Shown in pieces: positions 17,784 through 25,730 of a stretch of 64,000 bases of DNA. The notes beneath the pieces are model-generated. The model had not been told where the DNA came from. It ran no database searches and was given only the letters and a program-made list of their open reading frames with translations. Origin of the DNA: Actinocatenispora sp963805605 (GTDB taxonomy: Bacteria > Actinomycetota > Actinomycetes > Mycobacteriales > Micromonosporaceae); contig CAWDUX010000003.1 in NCBI GenBank assembly GCA_963805605.1, forward strand, positions 496,001 through 560,000. The letters are read 5' to 3'. A program made the position numbers and the translations under genes. Position 1 is the first letter of the stretch. The number at the start of each line of letters is the position of its first letter.

Positions 17784-17813
17784 TTGACACTGTCATCGTG
17801 ACAGTGTCAGTAT
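17784..17813 (+). promoter_or_regulatory. Promoter and perfect palindromic operator of the merR-VIT/vWA operon
   Basis: TTGACA at 17784-17789 is a consensus -35 box, followed after 18 bp by CAGTAT (17808-17813) as -10. The spacer is almost entirely filled by a perfect inverted repeat: arms GACACTGTCA (17786-17795) and its complement (17799-17808) around TCG. A dyad inside an 18-bp or longer spacer is the classic arrangement for MerR-type control. The start codon at 17820 lies 7 nt beyond the -10 box, so the transcript should be leaderless. Confidence 0.75.
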
Positions 17814-17819
17814 GGTCAT

Positions 17820-18512
17820 ATGGCCGACGAGGCGCTGTGGACCCTGGACCAGCTGGTGGAGCTGGTCGGTGGCGCACTGTCCACCGACTACGGCGGAGCC
17901 GCGAGCGGGCGGGTCCGCGACATGCCGGACCGTCGTACGGTGCGCTGGTACACCTCCATTGGTCTGGTCGACCGGCCCAGCGTGATGCGGGGACGAACCG
18001 CCCTCTACGGCGCCCGCCAGTTGCTGCAACTGGTGGCGGTCAAGCGCAGGCAGGCCGCTGGACGCAGCCTCGCGCAGATACAACAGGAACTCACCGGCAC
18101 CACCGGGGCGAGGTTGCGTGAGATCGCCCAGGTTCCCGCAGCGATGCTGACCACTCAGGCTGGCGCCGGTCCGCAACCGCCGCTGCGCCAACGGTTCTGG
18201 TCGCAACCGGCCCCGACCGCGACCGCGCGCGAGCCGTCCGACACTGACACCCCCGTCACCGCTCCGGCCCGCCACCAAGCTGCCGGCAGGGCCGAGACCA
18301 CCTCGGCCGCCGTGCCCGGCGATGCGCAGAGCGTGCCCGCGGTCCTGCACGGCGTGCAACTGGCCGAGGGGCTCACCCTGCTGTTGCCCGCCGATGCTCC
18401 GGCACCGACCGGCGCCGATCTGGCGGCCGTGCGCGCTGCCGCCCAACCGCTGGTCGACACGCTCGTCCAGCGCGGCCTCATCTCGATTCCACTCCTCGGA
18501 GGAGCGCAATGA
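17820..18512 (+). CDS. MerR-type transcriptional regulator
   Basis: In this 230-residue protein, residues 7-75 contain a winged-helix DNA-binding segment of MerR type (RTVRWYTSIGLVDRP, then LYGARQLLQLVAVKRRQAAGRSLAQIQQEL). It starts with an unusual longer first helix (LDQLVELVGGALSTDYGG). A Pro/Ala/Thr-rich linker follows (about 110-165) and a C-terminal part (VLHGVQLAEGLTLLLPADAPAP to the end) without Cys clusters, so a metal sensor is not suggested. The ATG at 17820 has no ribosome binding site and directly follows the -10 box, implying leaderless translation. Its last codon overlaps the ATG of the VIT/vWA gene by 4 nt. It probably controls its own operon through the palindrome at 17786-17808. 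Confidence 0.82.
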   Translation: MADEALWTLDQLVELVGGALSTDYGGAASGRVRDMPDRRTVRWYTSIGLVDRPSVMRGRTALYGARQLLQLVAVKRRQAAGRSLAQIQQELTGTTGARLREIAQVPAAMLTTQAGAGPQPPLRQRFWSQPAPTATAREPSDTDTPVTAPARHQAAGRAETTSAAVPGDAQSVPAVLHGVQLAEGLTLLLPADAPAPTGADLAAVRAAAQPLVDTLVQRGLISIPLLGGAQ

Positions 18513-21157
18513 CTGTTTCGGTCACACCGATCAGCGAAGAGGAAATCCGTCGTCTGGCAGCTGTCGACGATGGAGCGGATGAGCACGCCGGCACCGGCGC
18601 GCTGTCCACCGTCCGGGGCAACCTGCCGCTCGATCGACTCGAGGTACGCGCCACGATCGCCGGACTGACCGCTCGTACCGTGCTCCATCAGGGGTTCCGG
18701 AACCCCTACGACGAACCGTTGGAAGCGACCTACATCTTTCCGCTGCCACCGCGGGCAGCGGTCACCGCGATGCGTATGCAGCTCGCCGATCGCCTCGTCG
18801 AAGGTCAGCTCAAGGAGCGGGGCCAGGCGCGGCAGGACTACGACGATGCCATTGCCGTCGGTCGCCGCGCGTCGATCGCCGAGGAGGAACGACCCGACGT
18901 GTTCACCATGCGGGTCGGCAACATCCCGCCCGGGGAACGGGTGAGTGTCGAACTCACCCTGGACGCCCCGTTACCGTTCGAGGACGAGGCGGCGACGTAC
19001 CGCTTCCCCCTGATCGTGGCGCCCCGTTACATCCCGGGAGCACCGCTACCGGGCGGGTCGGTGGGCAGCGGAGCGGTACCGGACACCGACGCCGTGCCGG
19101 ACGCCTCCCGGATCACCCCGCCGGTGCTGCTGCCCGGCTTCCCCAACCCGGTGCGGTTGTCGGTGACCGTCGATGTCGAGCCCGGAGGGTTTGCGCTGGA
19201 GGAGGTGCGCTCCAGTCTGCACACGGTCAGCACGGACGCATCCGGTCCTGGCCTGCGCCTGGAGCTCTCGCCCGGGGAGCGGGTGAACCGGGACTTCATC
19301 CTCCGCCTGGGCTACGGCGGGAAACAGGACCCGGCCACCGCGCTGACCCTGGTGTCCGATGAGGTCGCCGGGAACTGTCCGGCGACAGGAGGTCAGGACG
19401 GTCACGAACCGGACCCCGGCCGGTTCGGCACCGGCACCTTCCGGCTCACGCTGCTGCCGCCCCCTGCGACCACGGCCGCCCGCCCCCGCGACGTGGTGCT
19501 GCTGCTGGACCGTTCCGGCAGCATGACCGGATGGAAGATGGTGGCCGCCCGACGTGCGGCCGCGCGCATCGTGGACACTCTCACCGACACCGACCGGTTC
19601 GCGGTACTACTGTTCGACCACGTGGTCGAGCGGCCTCCGGGCCTGCCGGAGGGGCTCACCGCGGCCACTGACCGGCACCGCTACCGGGCGATCGAGGCGC
19701 TGGCCGCCACCCGGGCCCGGGGCGGCACCGAGATGCTGCGTCCGCTCGCCGACGGTGCGGGGCTGCTCACCGACGCCGACCGGGACCGGGTACTGGTCCT
19801 GGTGACCGACGGTCAGGTGGGCAATGAGGACCAGATCGTTTCGCAGATGGCAGGCCCGCTGGCAGGCCTGCGGTTCCATGCCGTCGGCATCGACCAGGCG
19901 GTCAACGCCGGGTTCCTCGGCCGACTGGCCACACTCGGCGGTGGTCGTTGTGAGCTGGTCGAGTCGGAGGAACGTCTGGACGAGGCGATGACACGTATCC
20001 ACCGCCGGATCGGCGCGCCCGTCGTCCAGGCGCTGCGGCTGGACACCGAGGGGATCGAACTGGTGGACGGGTCGTTGGCGCCGGCCCGGCTGCCTGACCT
20101 GTTCACCGGCGCGCCTGTGGTGGTGTCGGGACGATTCCGGGGCAGCGGCGACGGCGCGGTCACGGTGCGCGGTCGGCGACCAGACGGCCAGCCCTGGAGC
20201 GCCCGGGTGCCTGCCAGCGGCGCCGCGGCCGGACAGACCACGGTCCTGTGGGCGCGCGAACACCTGGCGGACCTGACCGACCGTTATGCGGCCGGATCGA
20301 CCGACTGGGCGGGGATGGCGGACCGGGAGGCACTGGAACAGCAGATCGTCGAGACCTCCCTGCGCTTCGGCGTGCTGTCCCGCTTCACCGCGTTCGTGGC
20401 GGTGGACACCCGGGTAGTGACGGACGGCGCGCAACCGCACCAGGTGATACAGCCGGTGGAACTGCCGGCGGGCTGGGAGCCTGCCCCGCCGCCCGGTGGG
20501 GGAGGCGGCATGGCGCCGATGGCCCGCCATGCCGCGGTTCCAATGGACCCGGGCGCCCCGGCGGCGCCGATGGGGCCGCCCCTGGGTGGGCCGCCGGCGC
20601 CCATGGCGCAGGCACCGGGCGCGCCCCCGGCGCCCGGTGATGCGGGCATGCACCCGTTCGCCGGGACACCCGGAGGGGGCTTCGCCCCCGCCAGCGGGCC
20701 GATGCGCGCTCGACGCGCCTCCGCACATAGGCACGCGCGGCCGGCCCCCGGTGGGTCGACGAACCTGACGCAGACCCGTACCCAGGTGGCCGAGGAACTG
20801 CGGCGGTTGCGTCAGGCCGCTCCGGATGGCGCGGCCGACCAGCTTTCCCTGCTCGGCGACCTGGGCAGCCGGCTGGCCGTAATGCTCGGCGTCCTCCCGG
20901 CGGATGCGCAGCTCACCCGGCTGACAGAGCTGGTGGCGGAGCTGAGTGCCTGTGACGGGTCGAACCCACCCCGGGGTGAGGCCCTGCGGAGCCTGTGGCA
21001 ACGCACCATGGAGGTGCTTGCGGCGTTCACATCGGACACAGCACCCGCCGGCACGTACGCCACCGCACCCGCCGACAACCCGGAGCCGTCGGCCGGAGGT
21101 TCTGAGGGAGGGCCGAAGGCCACCGGTCGGCTTCGCTCTTTCTGGAAGCGCGGCTGA
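18509..21157 (+). CDS. VIT and von Willebrand factor A domain protein
   Basis: In this 882-residue protein, residues about 25-160 form a VIT domain (LEVRATIAGLTARTVLHQGF, then LEATYIFPLPP and VFTMRVGNIPPGE). Residues about 320-500 are a vWA domain with the MIDAS motif DRSGS (VVLLLDRSGSMTGWK), Thr in GGTEML and Asp in VLVTDGQVG, so metal-dependent ligand binding is likely. A linker rich in Pro, Gly, Ala and Met spans about 650-755, and a helical C-terminal region follows (VAEELRRLRQAAPDG). No signal peptide is visible, so it appears cytoplasmic. It is translationally coupled to the MerR gene and closed by a strong hairpin, so the two form a complete operon. Similar proteins relate to the inter-alpha-trypsin inhibitor heavy chain architecture; its bacterial role is unknown. 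Confidence 0.85.
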   Translation: MTVSVTPISEEEIRRLAAVDDGADEHAGTGALSTVRGNLPLDRLEVRATIAGLTARTVLHQGFRNPYDEPLEATYIFPLPPRAAVTAMRMQLADRLVEGQLKERGQARQDYDDAIAVGRRASIAEEERPDVFTMRVGNIPPGERVSVELTLDAPLPFEDEAATYRFPLIVAPRYIPGAPLPGGSVGSGAVPDTDAVPDASRITPPVLLPGFPNPVRLSVTVDVEPGGFALEEVRSSLHTVSTDASGPGLRLELSPGERVNRDFILRLGYGGKQDPATALTLVSDEVAGNCPATGGQDGHEPDPGRFGTGTFRLTLLPPPATTAARPRDVVLLLDRSGSMTGWKMVAARRAAARIVDTLTDTDRFAVLLFDHVVERPPGLPEGLTAATDRHRYRAIEALAATRARGGTEMLRPLADGAGLLTDADRDRVLVLVTDGQVGNEDQIVSQMAGPLAGLRFHAVGIDQAVNAGFLGRLATLGGGRCELVESEERLDEAMTRIHRRIGAPVVQALRLDTEGIELVDGSLAPARLPDLFTGAPVVVSGRFRGSGDGAVTVRGRRPDGQPWSARVPASGAAAGQTTVLWAREHLADLTDRYAAGSTDWAGMADREALEQQIVETSLRFGVLSRFTAFVAVDTRVVTDGAQPHQVIQPVELPAGWEPAPPPGGGGGMAPMARHAAVPMDPGAPAAPMGPPLGGPPAPMAQAPGAPPAPGDAGMHPFAGTPGGGFAPASGPMRARRASAHRHARPAPGGSTNLTQTRTQVAEELRRLRQAAPDGAADQLSLLGDLGSRLAVMLGVLPADAQLTRLTELVAELSACDGSNPPRGEALRSLWQRTMEVLAAFTSDTAPAGTYATAPADNPEPSAGGSEGGPKATGRLRSFWKRG

Positions 21158-21170
21158 CCCGTTCCTCGCA

Positions 21171-21200
21171 GGCGTCGCGGCCTCGGCGGGCCGCGACGCC
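21171..21200 (+). terminator. Terminator of the merR-VIT/vWA operon
   Basis: A perfect 12-bp stem (21171-21182 with 21189-21200, GGCGTCGCGGCC and its complement) encloses a 6-nt loop and lies 13 bp after the VIT/vWA stop codon. Confidence 0.75.
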
Positions 21201-21293
21201 GGGTGGTGGAGACCCACTGGATAGCATCGGAGGGTCCGGCTACGGGCCCGTAGCGGGTCCAGCATGCACCGAACCAGCACTGAGGAGAGCATC

Positions 21294-23315
21294 GTGCCCG
21301 CATCCAGTTCCGCTGCCCAGGAGATCACCTCCGTCCTGGTGCCGGCGCGAACGACGGCCGCCGACGCGATCGCCTCGGCCGGGCTGCCCACCACCGGACC
21401 CAAGGCTGTCGTGGTGGTCCGCGACCACAGCTCGGCGGATCCGACCCGGCTGCGCGACCTGGACTGGTCGCCAGAGACCGACACCGAGGTGCAGCCGGTC
21501 GCCCTGGACAGCGAGGACGGGCTCAACGTGCTGCGCCACTCCGCCGCGCACGTGCTGGCGCAGGCCGTGCAGGAGCTGTTCCCCGGCACCCTGCTGGGCA
21601 TCGGGCCGCCCATCGAGAACGGCTTCTACTACGACTTCATGCCGGGCCGCCCGTTCACGCCCGAGGACCTGGCGAAGATCGAGAAGAAGATGCAGGAGAT
21701 CATCAAGTCCGGCCAGCGTTTCAGCCGGCGGGAGATCTCCGACGACGCGGCCCGCAAGGAACTGGCCCAGGAACGCTTCAAGCTGGAACTCATCGAGCTC
21801 AAGGGCAGCGCCGCCGACGCAGCCGAAGGTGCCGGCGTAGAGGTCGGCGCCGGGACGCTCACCATGTACGACAACCTCGACGCCCGCAGCGGCGAGCGGG
21901 CCTGGAGCGACCTGTGCCGTGGCCCGCACCTGCCGACCACCCGGATCATTCCGGCGGTCAAGCTGATGCGCAGCGCCGCGGCGTACTGGCGGGGCAGTGA
22001 ACGCAACCCGCAGCTGCAGCGGATCTACGGCACGGCCTGGCCGACCCGCGACGAGCTGAAGGAATACCTCAAGCTGCTGGAGGAGGCGGCGAAGCGGGAC
22101 CACCGCAAGCTCGGCGCCGAACTGGACCTGTTCAGCTTCCCCGAGGAGATCGGGTCCGGGCTCGCGGTCTTCCACCCGAAGGGTGGCATCATCCGCCGGG
22201 AGATGGAGGCATACTCGCGGCAGCGCCATGAGCAGTCCGGGTACGAGTTCGTCAACACCCCGCACATCACCAAGGGTCAGCTGTTCGAGACCTCCGGACA
22301 CCTGCCGTACTACGCCGACACCATGTACCCGCCGATGGAGGTGGAGGGTGCGGAGTACTACCTGAAGGCGATGAACTGCCCGATGCACAACCTGGTCTTC
22401 CGGTCCCGTGGGCGGTCCTACCGGGAACTGCCGCTGCGGATGTTCGAGTTCGGCACGGTCTACCGGTACGAGAAGTCGGGTGTGGTACACGGGCTCACCC
22501 GGGTCCGTGGCATGACCCAGGACGACTCGCACATCTACTGCACCCATGAGCAGATGCCGGGAGAGCTGCGTAACCTGCTGACGTTCGTACTGGATCTGCT
22601 GCGTGACTACGGCCTGGACGACTTCTACCTGGAACTGTCCACCCGCGACGACTCCGACAAGTTCATCGGTGACCCGCAGGAATGGGAGCAGGCCACCGAG
22701 GCGCTGCGGCAGGCCGCCGAGGACTCCGGGCTCAAGCTCGTACCGGATCCGGGTGGCGCGGCGTTCTACGGCCCGAAGATCTCGGTGCAGGTCAAGGACG
22801 CGATCGGGCGCAGCTGGCAGATGTCGACGATCCAGCTGGACTTCAACCAGCCGAAGCGCTTCGGTCTGGAATACCAGGCTGCGGACGGCTCGCGCCAGCA
22901 GCCGGTGATGATCCACCGGGCGTTGTTCGGTTCCATGGAGCGCTTCTTCGGCGTGCTGACCGAGCACTACGCGGGCGCCTTCCCGGCCTGGCTGGCACCG
23001 GTCCAGGTGGTCGGCATCCCGATCCGCGACGACCACGCGGCCTACCTGGGCGAGTTTGTCCAATCCCTGCGCGAGCAGGGCATCCGGGCCGAAGTCGACA
23101 CCGCGGACGACCGGATGCAGAAGAAGATCCGCAACGCCCAGAAGCAGAAGATCCCGTTCATGGTGATCGCCGGCGACGACGATGTGACCGCGGGCACGGT
23201 CTCGTTCCGCTACCGGGACGGCTCCCAGCGCAACGCCGTGCCGCTGAGCGAGGCCGTGGCGCACGTGGTCGACGTGGTCGGCAGCCGCGCCAACGTCGGC
23301 CCGTCGGCGCAATGA
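21294..23315 (+). CDS. thrS: Threonyl-tRNA synthetase
   Basis: This 673-residue class II synthetase charges tRNA-Thr. In order it has an N-terminal TGS domain (to about residue 75), the SAD editing domain with LRHSAAHVLAQAV, and the catalytic core with zinc ligand Cys in KAMNCPMHNL. Motif 2 is LTRVRGMTQDDSHIYC and motif 3 is HRALFGSMERFFGVL. The C-terminal anticodon-binding domain ends EAVAHVVDVVGSR. The GTG at 21294 is favoured over the ATG at 21264 because TGAGGAG lies at ideal spacing before it. It begins the conserved thrS-HIT-(...)-pgsA cluster known in mycobacteria. No T-box features were seen in the leader. Confidence 0.96.
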   Translation: MPASSSAAQEITSVLVPARTTAADAIASAGLPTTGPKAVVVVRDHSSADPTRLRDLDWSPETDTEVQPVALDSEDGLNVLRHSAAHVLAQAVQELFPGTLLGIGPPIENGFYYDFMPGRPFTPEDLAKIEKKMQEIIKSGQRFSRREISDDAARKELAQERFKLELIELKGSAADAAEGAGVEVGAGTLTMYDNLDARSGERAWSDLCRGPHLPTTRIIPAVKLMRSAAAYWRGSERNPQLQRIYGTAWPTRDELKEYLKLLEEAAKRDHRKLGAELDLFSFPEEIGSGLAVFHPKGGIIRREMEAYSRQRHEQSGYEFVNTPHITKGQLFETSGHLPYYADTMYPPMEVEGAEYYLKAMNCPMHNLVFRSRGRSYRELPLRMFEFGTVYRYEKSGVVHGLTRVRGMTQDDSHIYCTHEQMPGELRNLLTFVLDLLRDYGLDDFYLELSTRDDSDKFIGDPQEWEQATEALRQAAEDSGLKLVPDPGGAAFYGPKISVQVKDAIGRSWQMSTIQLDFNQPKRFGLEYQAADGSRQQPVMIHRALFGSMERFFGVLTEHYAGAFPAWLAPVQVVGIPIRDDHAAYLGEFVQSLREQGIRAEVDTADDRMQKKIRNAQKQKIPFMVIAGDDDVTAGTVSFRYRDGSQRNAVPLSEAVAHVVDVVGSRANVGPSAQ

Positions 23316-23322
23316 TCGTCCG

Positions 23323-23349
23323 GGCCGCCACCGCATGGTGGTGGCGGCC
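23323..23349 (+). terminator. Hairpin after thrS
   Basis: A 10-bp perfect stem (GGCCGCCACC at 23323-23332 with 23340-23349) encloses a 7-nt loop, 7 bp after the thrS stop. It separates thrS from the HIT gene, which has its own promoter. Confidence 0.6.
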
Positions 23350-23453
23350 GGCGCCGGCTCAGTCCGGCCGGTAACGTGCCCGCCGGCCGGTGGGCACGAA
23401 CCCGAGCGCCAGTGGGTGGGCCACCGCCAGTCATTTCGGCCAGTCGCGGCCCG

Positions 23454-23459
23454 TAGGAT
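23454..23459 (+). promoter_or_regulatory. -10 element of a leaderless HIT hydrolase transcript
   Basis: TAGGAT lies 8 nt before the GTG start at 23468, with no Shine-Dalgarno sequence between. This spacing places the transcription start at or next to the start codon. The -35 region is not well conserved. Confidence 0.5.
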
Positions 23460-23467
23460 CGACTGCT

Positions 23468-24031
23468 GTGACGGGTGACGAGGTGCTGCGGCAGGACGGT
23501 GCCGGCGACGACGATGGGCTGGACCGGCTGTGGACGCCGTACCGGATGGCCTACATCCGGGGCGAGAACAAGCCGACCGGATCGGACTCCGACACCGAGG
23601 GTTGCCCGTTCTGCCGGGCGCCGGACATGCTGGACCCGGACGGGCTGATAGTGGCGCGCGGCCAGTTGGTCTACGCACTGCTCAACCTCTACCCGTACAA
23701 CTCCGGGCACCTGATGGTGTGCCCCTACCGCCACGTGGCGGACTATTCGCTGCTCTCGACCGACGAGGTGGCCGAGTTCAGCGCGTTCACCCAGCTCGCG
23801 ATGCGTGCGGTACGGCGCGCCAGCAACGCACAGGGGTTCAACATCGGGATGAACCAGGGTTCGGTGGCCGGCGCCGGTATCGCCGGGCACCTGCACCAGC
23901 ACCTGGTGCCCAGGTGGGGCGGTGACACCAACTTCATGCCGGTGATCGGGCAGACCAAGGTGCTGCCGCAGCTGCTCACCGAGTCCCGGGACCTGATTGC
24001 CTCTGCCTGGCGGGAGGTGTCGGATGCCTGA
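23468..24031 (+). CDS. HIT family hydrolase/phosphorylase (Ap4A phosphorylase-like)
   Basis: This 187-residue cytoplasmic nucleotide-binding protein has the histidine triad in AGHLHQHLVPRW, preceded by LNLYPYNSGHLMVCPYRH. CPFC near residue 45 is a probable zinc ligand pair. Gene order and length match mycobacterial Rv2613c, an Ap4A phosphorylase acting on diadenosine polyphosphates. The GTG at 23468 gives a start at VTGDEVL; it directly follows a TAGGAT element, so translation is probably leaderless. Its stop overlaps the next start by 8 nt. In mycobacteria pgsA follows directly; here a dehydrogenase, MarR and EF-G-like gene intervene. Confidence 0.88.
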   Translation: MTGDEVLRQDGAGDDDGLDRLWTPYRMAYIRGENKPTGSDSDTEGCPFCRAPDMLDPDGLIVARGQLVYALLNLYPYNSGHLMVCPYRHVADYSLLSTDEVAEFSAFTQLAMRAVRRASNAQGFNIGMNQGSVAGAGIAGHLHQHLVPRWGGDTNFMPVIGQTKVLPQLLTESRDLIASAWREVSDA

Positions 24032-25013
24032 GCGGATTCCCGGGCCGGAGGGCGGGCAGTTGCTGCGCTGTGCGGTGCTCGACGACTATCAGGACGCGGC
24101 ACGTTCGGCGGCGGACTGGTCCGAGTTGGCCGGCATGATGGAGGTGACCTTCTTCTCCCGGCATCTCGATCCGGCCGAGATCGGCGCCGCGTTGGCCGGC
24201 TTCCAGGTGGTGGTGGCCATGCGGGAGCGGACCCGCTTCCCGGCCGAGGTCCTCGCGGTTCTGCCAGACCTGCGGTTGCTGGTCACCACCGGGATGCGCA
24301 ACGCCTCGATCGATCTGACCGCGGCGGCGGCGCGCGGGGTGGTGGTGTGCGGCACGACCAGTCGGACCGAACCGACGGTCGAACTGACCTGGGCGTTGAT
24401 CCTCGGCCTCGCCCGGCACCTGGCCGACGAGCACCACGCGCTGCGGACCGCCGGCCCGTGGCAGAGCACCCTGGGCGCTGACCTTGCCGGCCACACGTTG
24501 GGACTGCTCGGTTTCGGCAAGATCGGAACCCGGGTCGCGAAGGTTGGCCAGGCGTTCGGGATGGACGTACAGGCATGGAGCGAGAACCTCACCGATGAGC
24601 GTACCGGCCCGGTCGGGGTACGCCGCTGCGCCAGCAAGGAGCAGCTGATGTCCACTTCGGACATCGTGTCGGTACATCTGGTGCTCGATGAGCGTACCCG
24701 TGGGCTGGTGGACGAGGTCGCATTGAGGGCGATGCGCCCGGACGCGTACCTGGTGAACACCTCCCGGGCCGCGATCGTGGACCAGCCGGCGCTGCTGCGG
24801 GCGCTGCGGGAGGGCTGGATCGCCGGTGCGGGTCTGGACGTCTACGCCCACGAGCCGCTGCCGGCCGACGATCCACTGCGCTCCGCACCCCGGGTACTGA
24901 CCACGCCGCACCTGGGCTATGTCACCCGGGACAACTACGCCGGTTACTACCAGCAGGCCGTACAGGACATTGTCGGCTGGGCGGCCGGTGAACCCGTCCG
25001 CCGGATCGCCTGA
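24024..25013 (+). CDS. D-2-hydroxyacid dehydrogenase family protein
   Basis: This 329-residue NAD(P)-dependent dehydrogenase has the Rossmann motif LGLLGFGKIGTRVAK and the catalytic Arg in VNTSRAAIVD. A Glu follows in GLDVYAHEPLP and the terminal His is in TPHLGYVT. The N-terminal segment LLRCAVLDDYQDAA is typical of the SerA/GyaR-like group whose members start CAVLDDYQ. The exact substrate is not deducible; it need not be phosphoglycerate. The ATG at 24024 overlaps the end of the HIT gene by 8 nt and has GGGAGGTG upstream, so the two are translationally coupled. Confidence 0.85.
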   Translation: MPERIPGPEGGQLLRCAVLDDYQDAARSAADWSELAGMMEVTFFSRHLDPAEIGAALAGFQVVVAMRERTRFPAEVLAVLPDLRLLVTTGMRNASIDLTAAAARGVVVCGTTSRTEPTVELTWALILGLARHLADEHHALRTAGPWQSTLGADLAGHTLGLLGFGKIGTRVAKVGQAFGMDVQAWSENLTDERTGPVGVRRCASKEQLMSTSDIVSVHLVLDERTRGLVDEVALRAMRPDAYLVNTSRAAIVDQPALLRALREGWIAGAGLDVYAHEPLPADDPLRSAPRVLTTPHLGYVTRDNYAGYYQQAVQDIVGWAAGEPVRRIA

Positions 25014-25199
25014 TCTGCCTGCCTGCGGCAGCGGAATCAGACATCATGGTCGTCCTCGATGGCCCAGCGGAGGGGTGGCGCACCGGGTACCGCGGGCACC
25101 GTGCTCCCCCAGGGGCCATGATGGTGGTACAGCCGCTGGGGCGCGCGGCCCGGCTCCGGGGCCCGGGTACCGAGGGTAGGGACGAGACCGGGAGTGCAC

Positions 25200-25694
25200 G
25201 TGCCTGACACAGCCAGGACGCCCGCGCCGCTACGGCAGGCCGGGGAGCGCGGCGCCGCCGAACACGACACGGGCCGTAGCGACGAGGACGCCGCCGGCCG
25301 ACTGTTCGTGGCGATGTCGCGGCTCAACCGGATGCTCCGGCGCGAGGCGCCCGCCCTGCTGGGCCATTCCTCGGTGGCGGCGCTGGCGACCGTCGTCGGG
25401 TTCGGGCCGTTGCGTTCGGGGGACCTGGCCAGCCGGGAGGGGGTCAGTGCGCCGACCATGACCCGGGTCGTGGTCGGCCTGGAGGCCGCCGGCTACGTTC
25501 GCCGTGAACCCGACCCGGCCGACGGCCGGGCCAGCCTGATCCGGGCCACCCATGAGGGTGCGGAACTGATCAGGGGCAGCAGGTCGGCCCGGTCCCGGGT
25601 ACTGCGTGACCGGCTGGCCGCACTCAGCCCCGGGCAGCGGGACGCTCTGATCGCCGCCCTGCCGGCCCTGGACGCGCTGACGGCCGAAGACTAG
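25200..25694 (+). CDS. MarR family transcriptional regulator
   Basis: This 164-residue protein has a winged helix-turn-helix at about residues 65-115, with LRSGDLASREGVSAPTMTRV as recognition region and VRREPDPADGRASLI as the wing with the family's typical DxR. It is flanked by helices for dimerisation. GTG at 25200 is preceded by GGGAG at 5 nt; another GTG at 25194 lies inside that site and is less likely. It sits after the hydroxyacid dehydrogenase and converges on the EF-G-like gene. The ligand and target are unknown. Confidence 0.85.
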   Translation: MPDTARTPAPLRQAGERGAAEHDTGRSDEDAAGRLFVAMSRLNRMLRREAPALLGHSSVAALATVVGFGPLRSGDLASREGVSAPTMTRVVVGLEAAGYVRREPDPADGRASLIRATHEGAELIRGSRSARSRVLRDRLAALSPGQRDALIAALPALDALTAED

Positions 25695-25730
25695 AACCGA
25701 CCGGTTCCGCAGGCGACTGGGCCGGCGTAC

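Noticed and set aside
21158..21293. T-box riboswitch in the thrS leader
   Set aside because: The leader holds the terminator of the previous operon and a normal ribosome binding site; no specifier loop or T-box sequence was seen.
21240..23678. Long minus-strand open frame opposite thrS
   Set aside because: Same cause: high GC suppresses stop codons in the antisense frame; no family motif is present.
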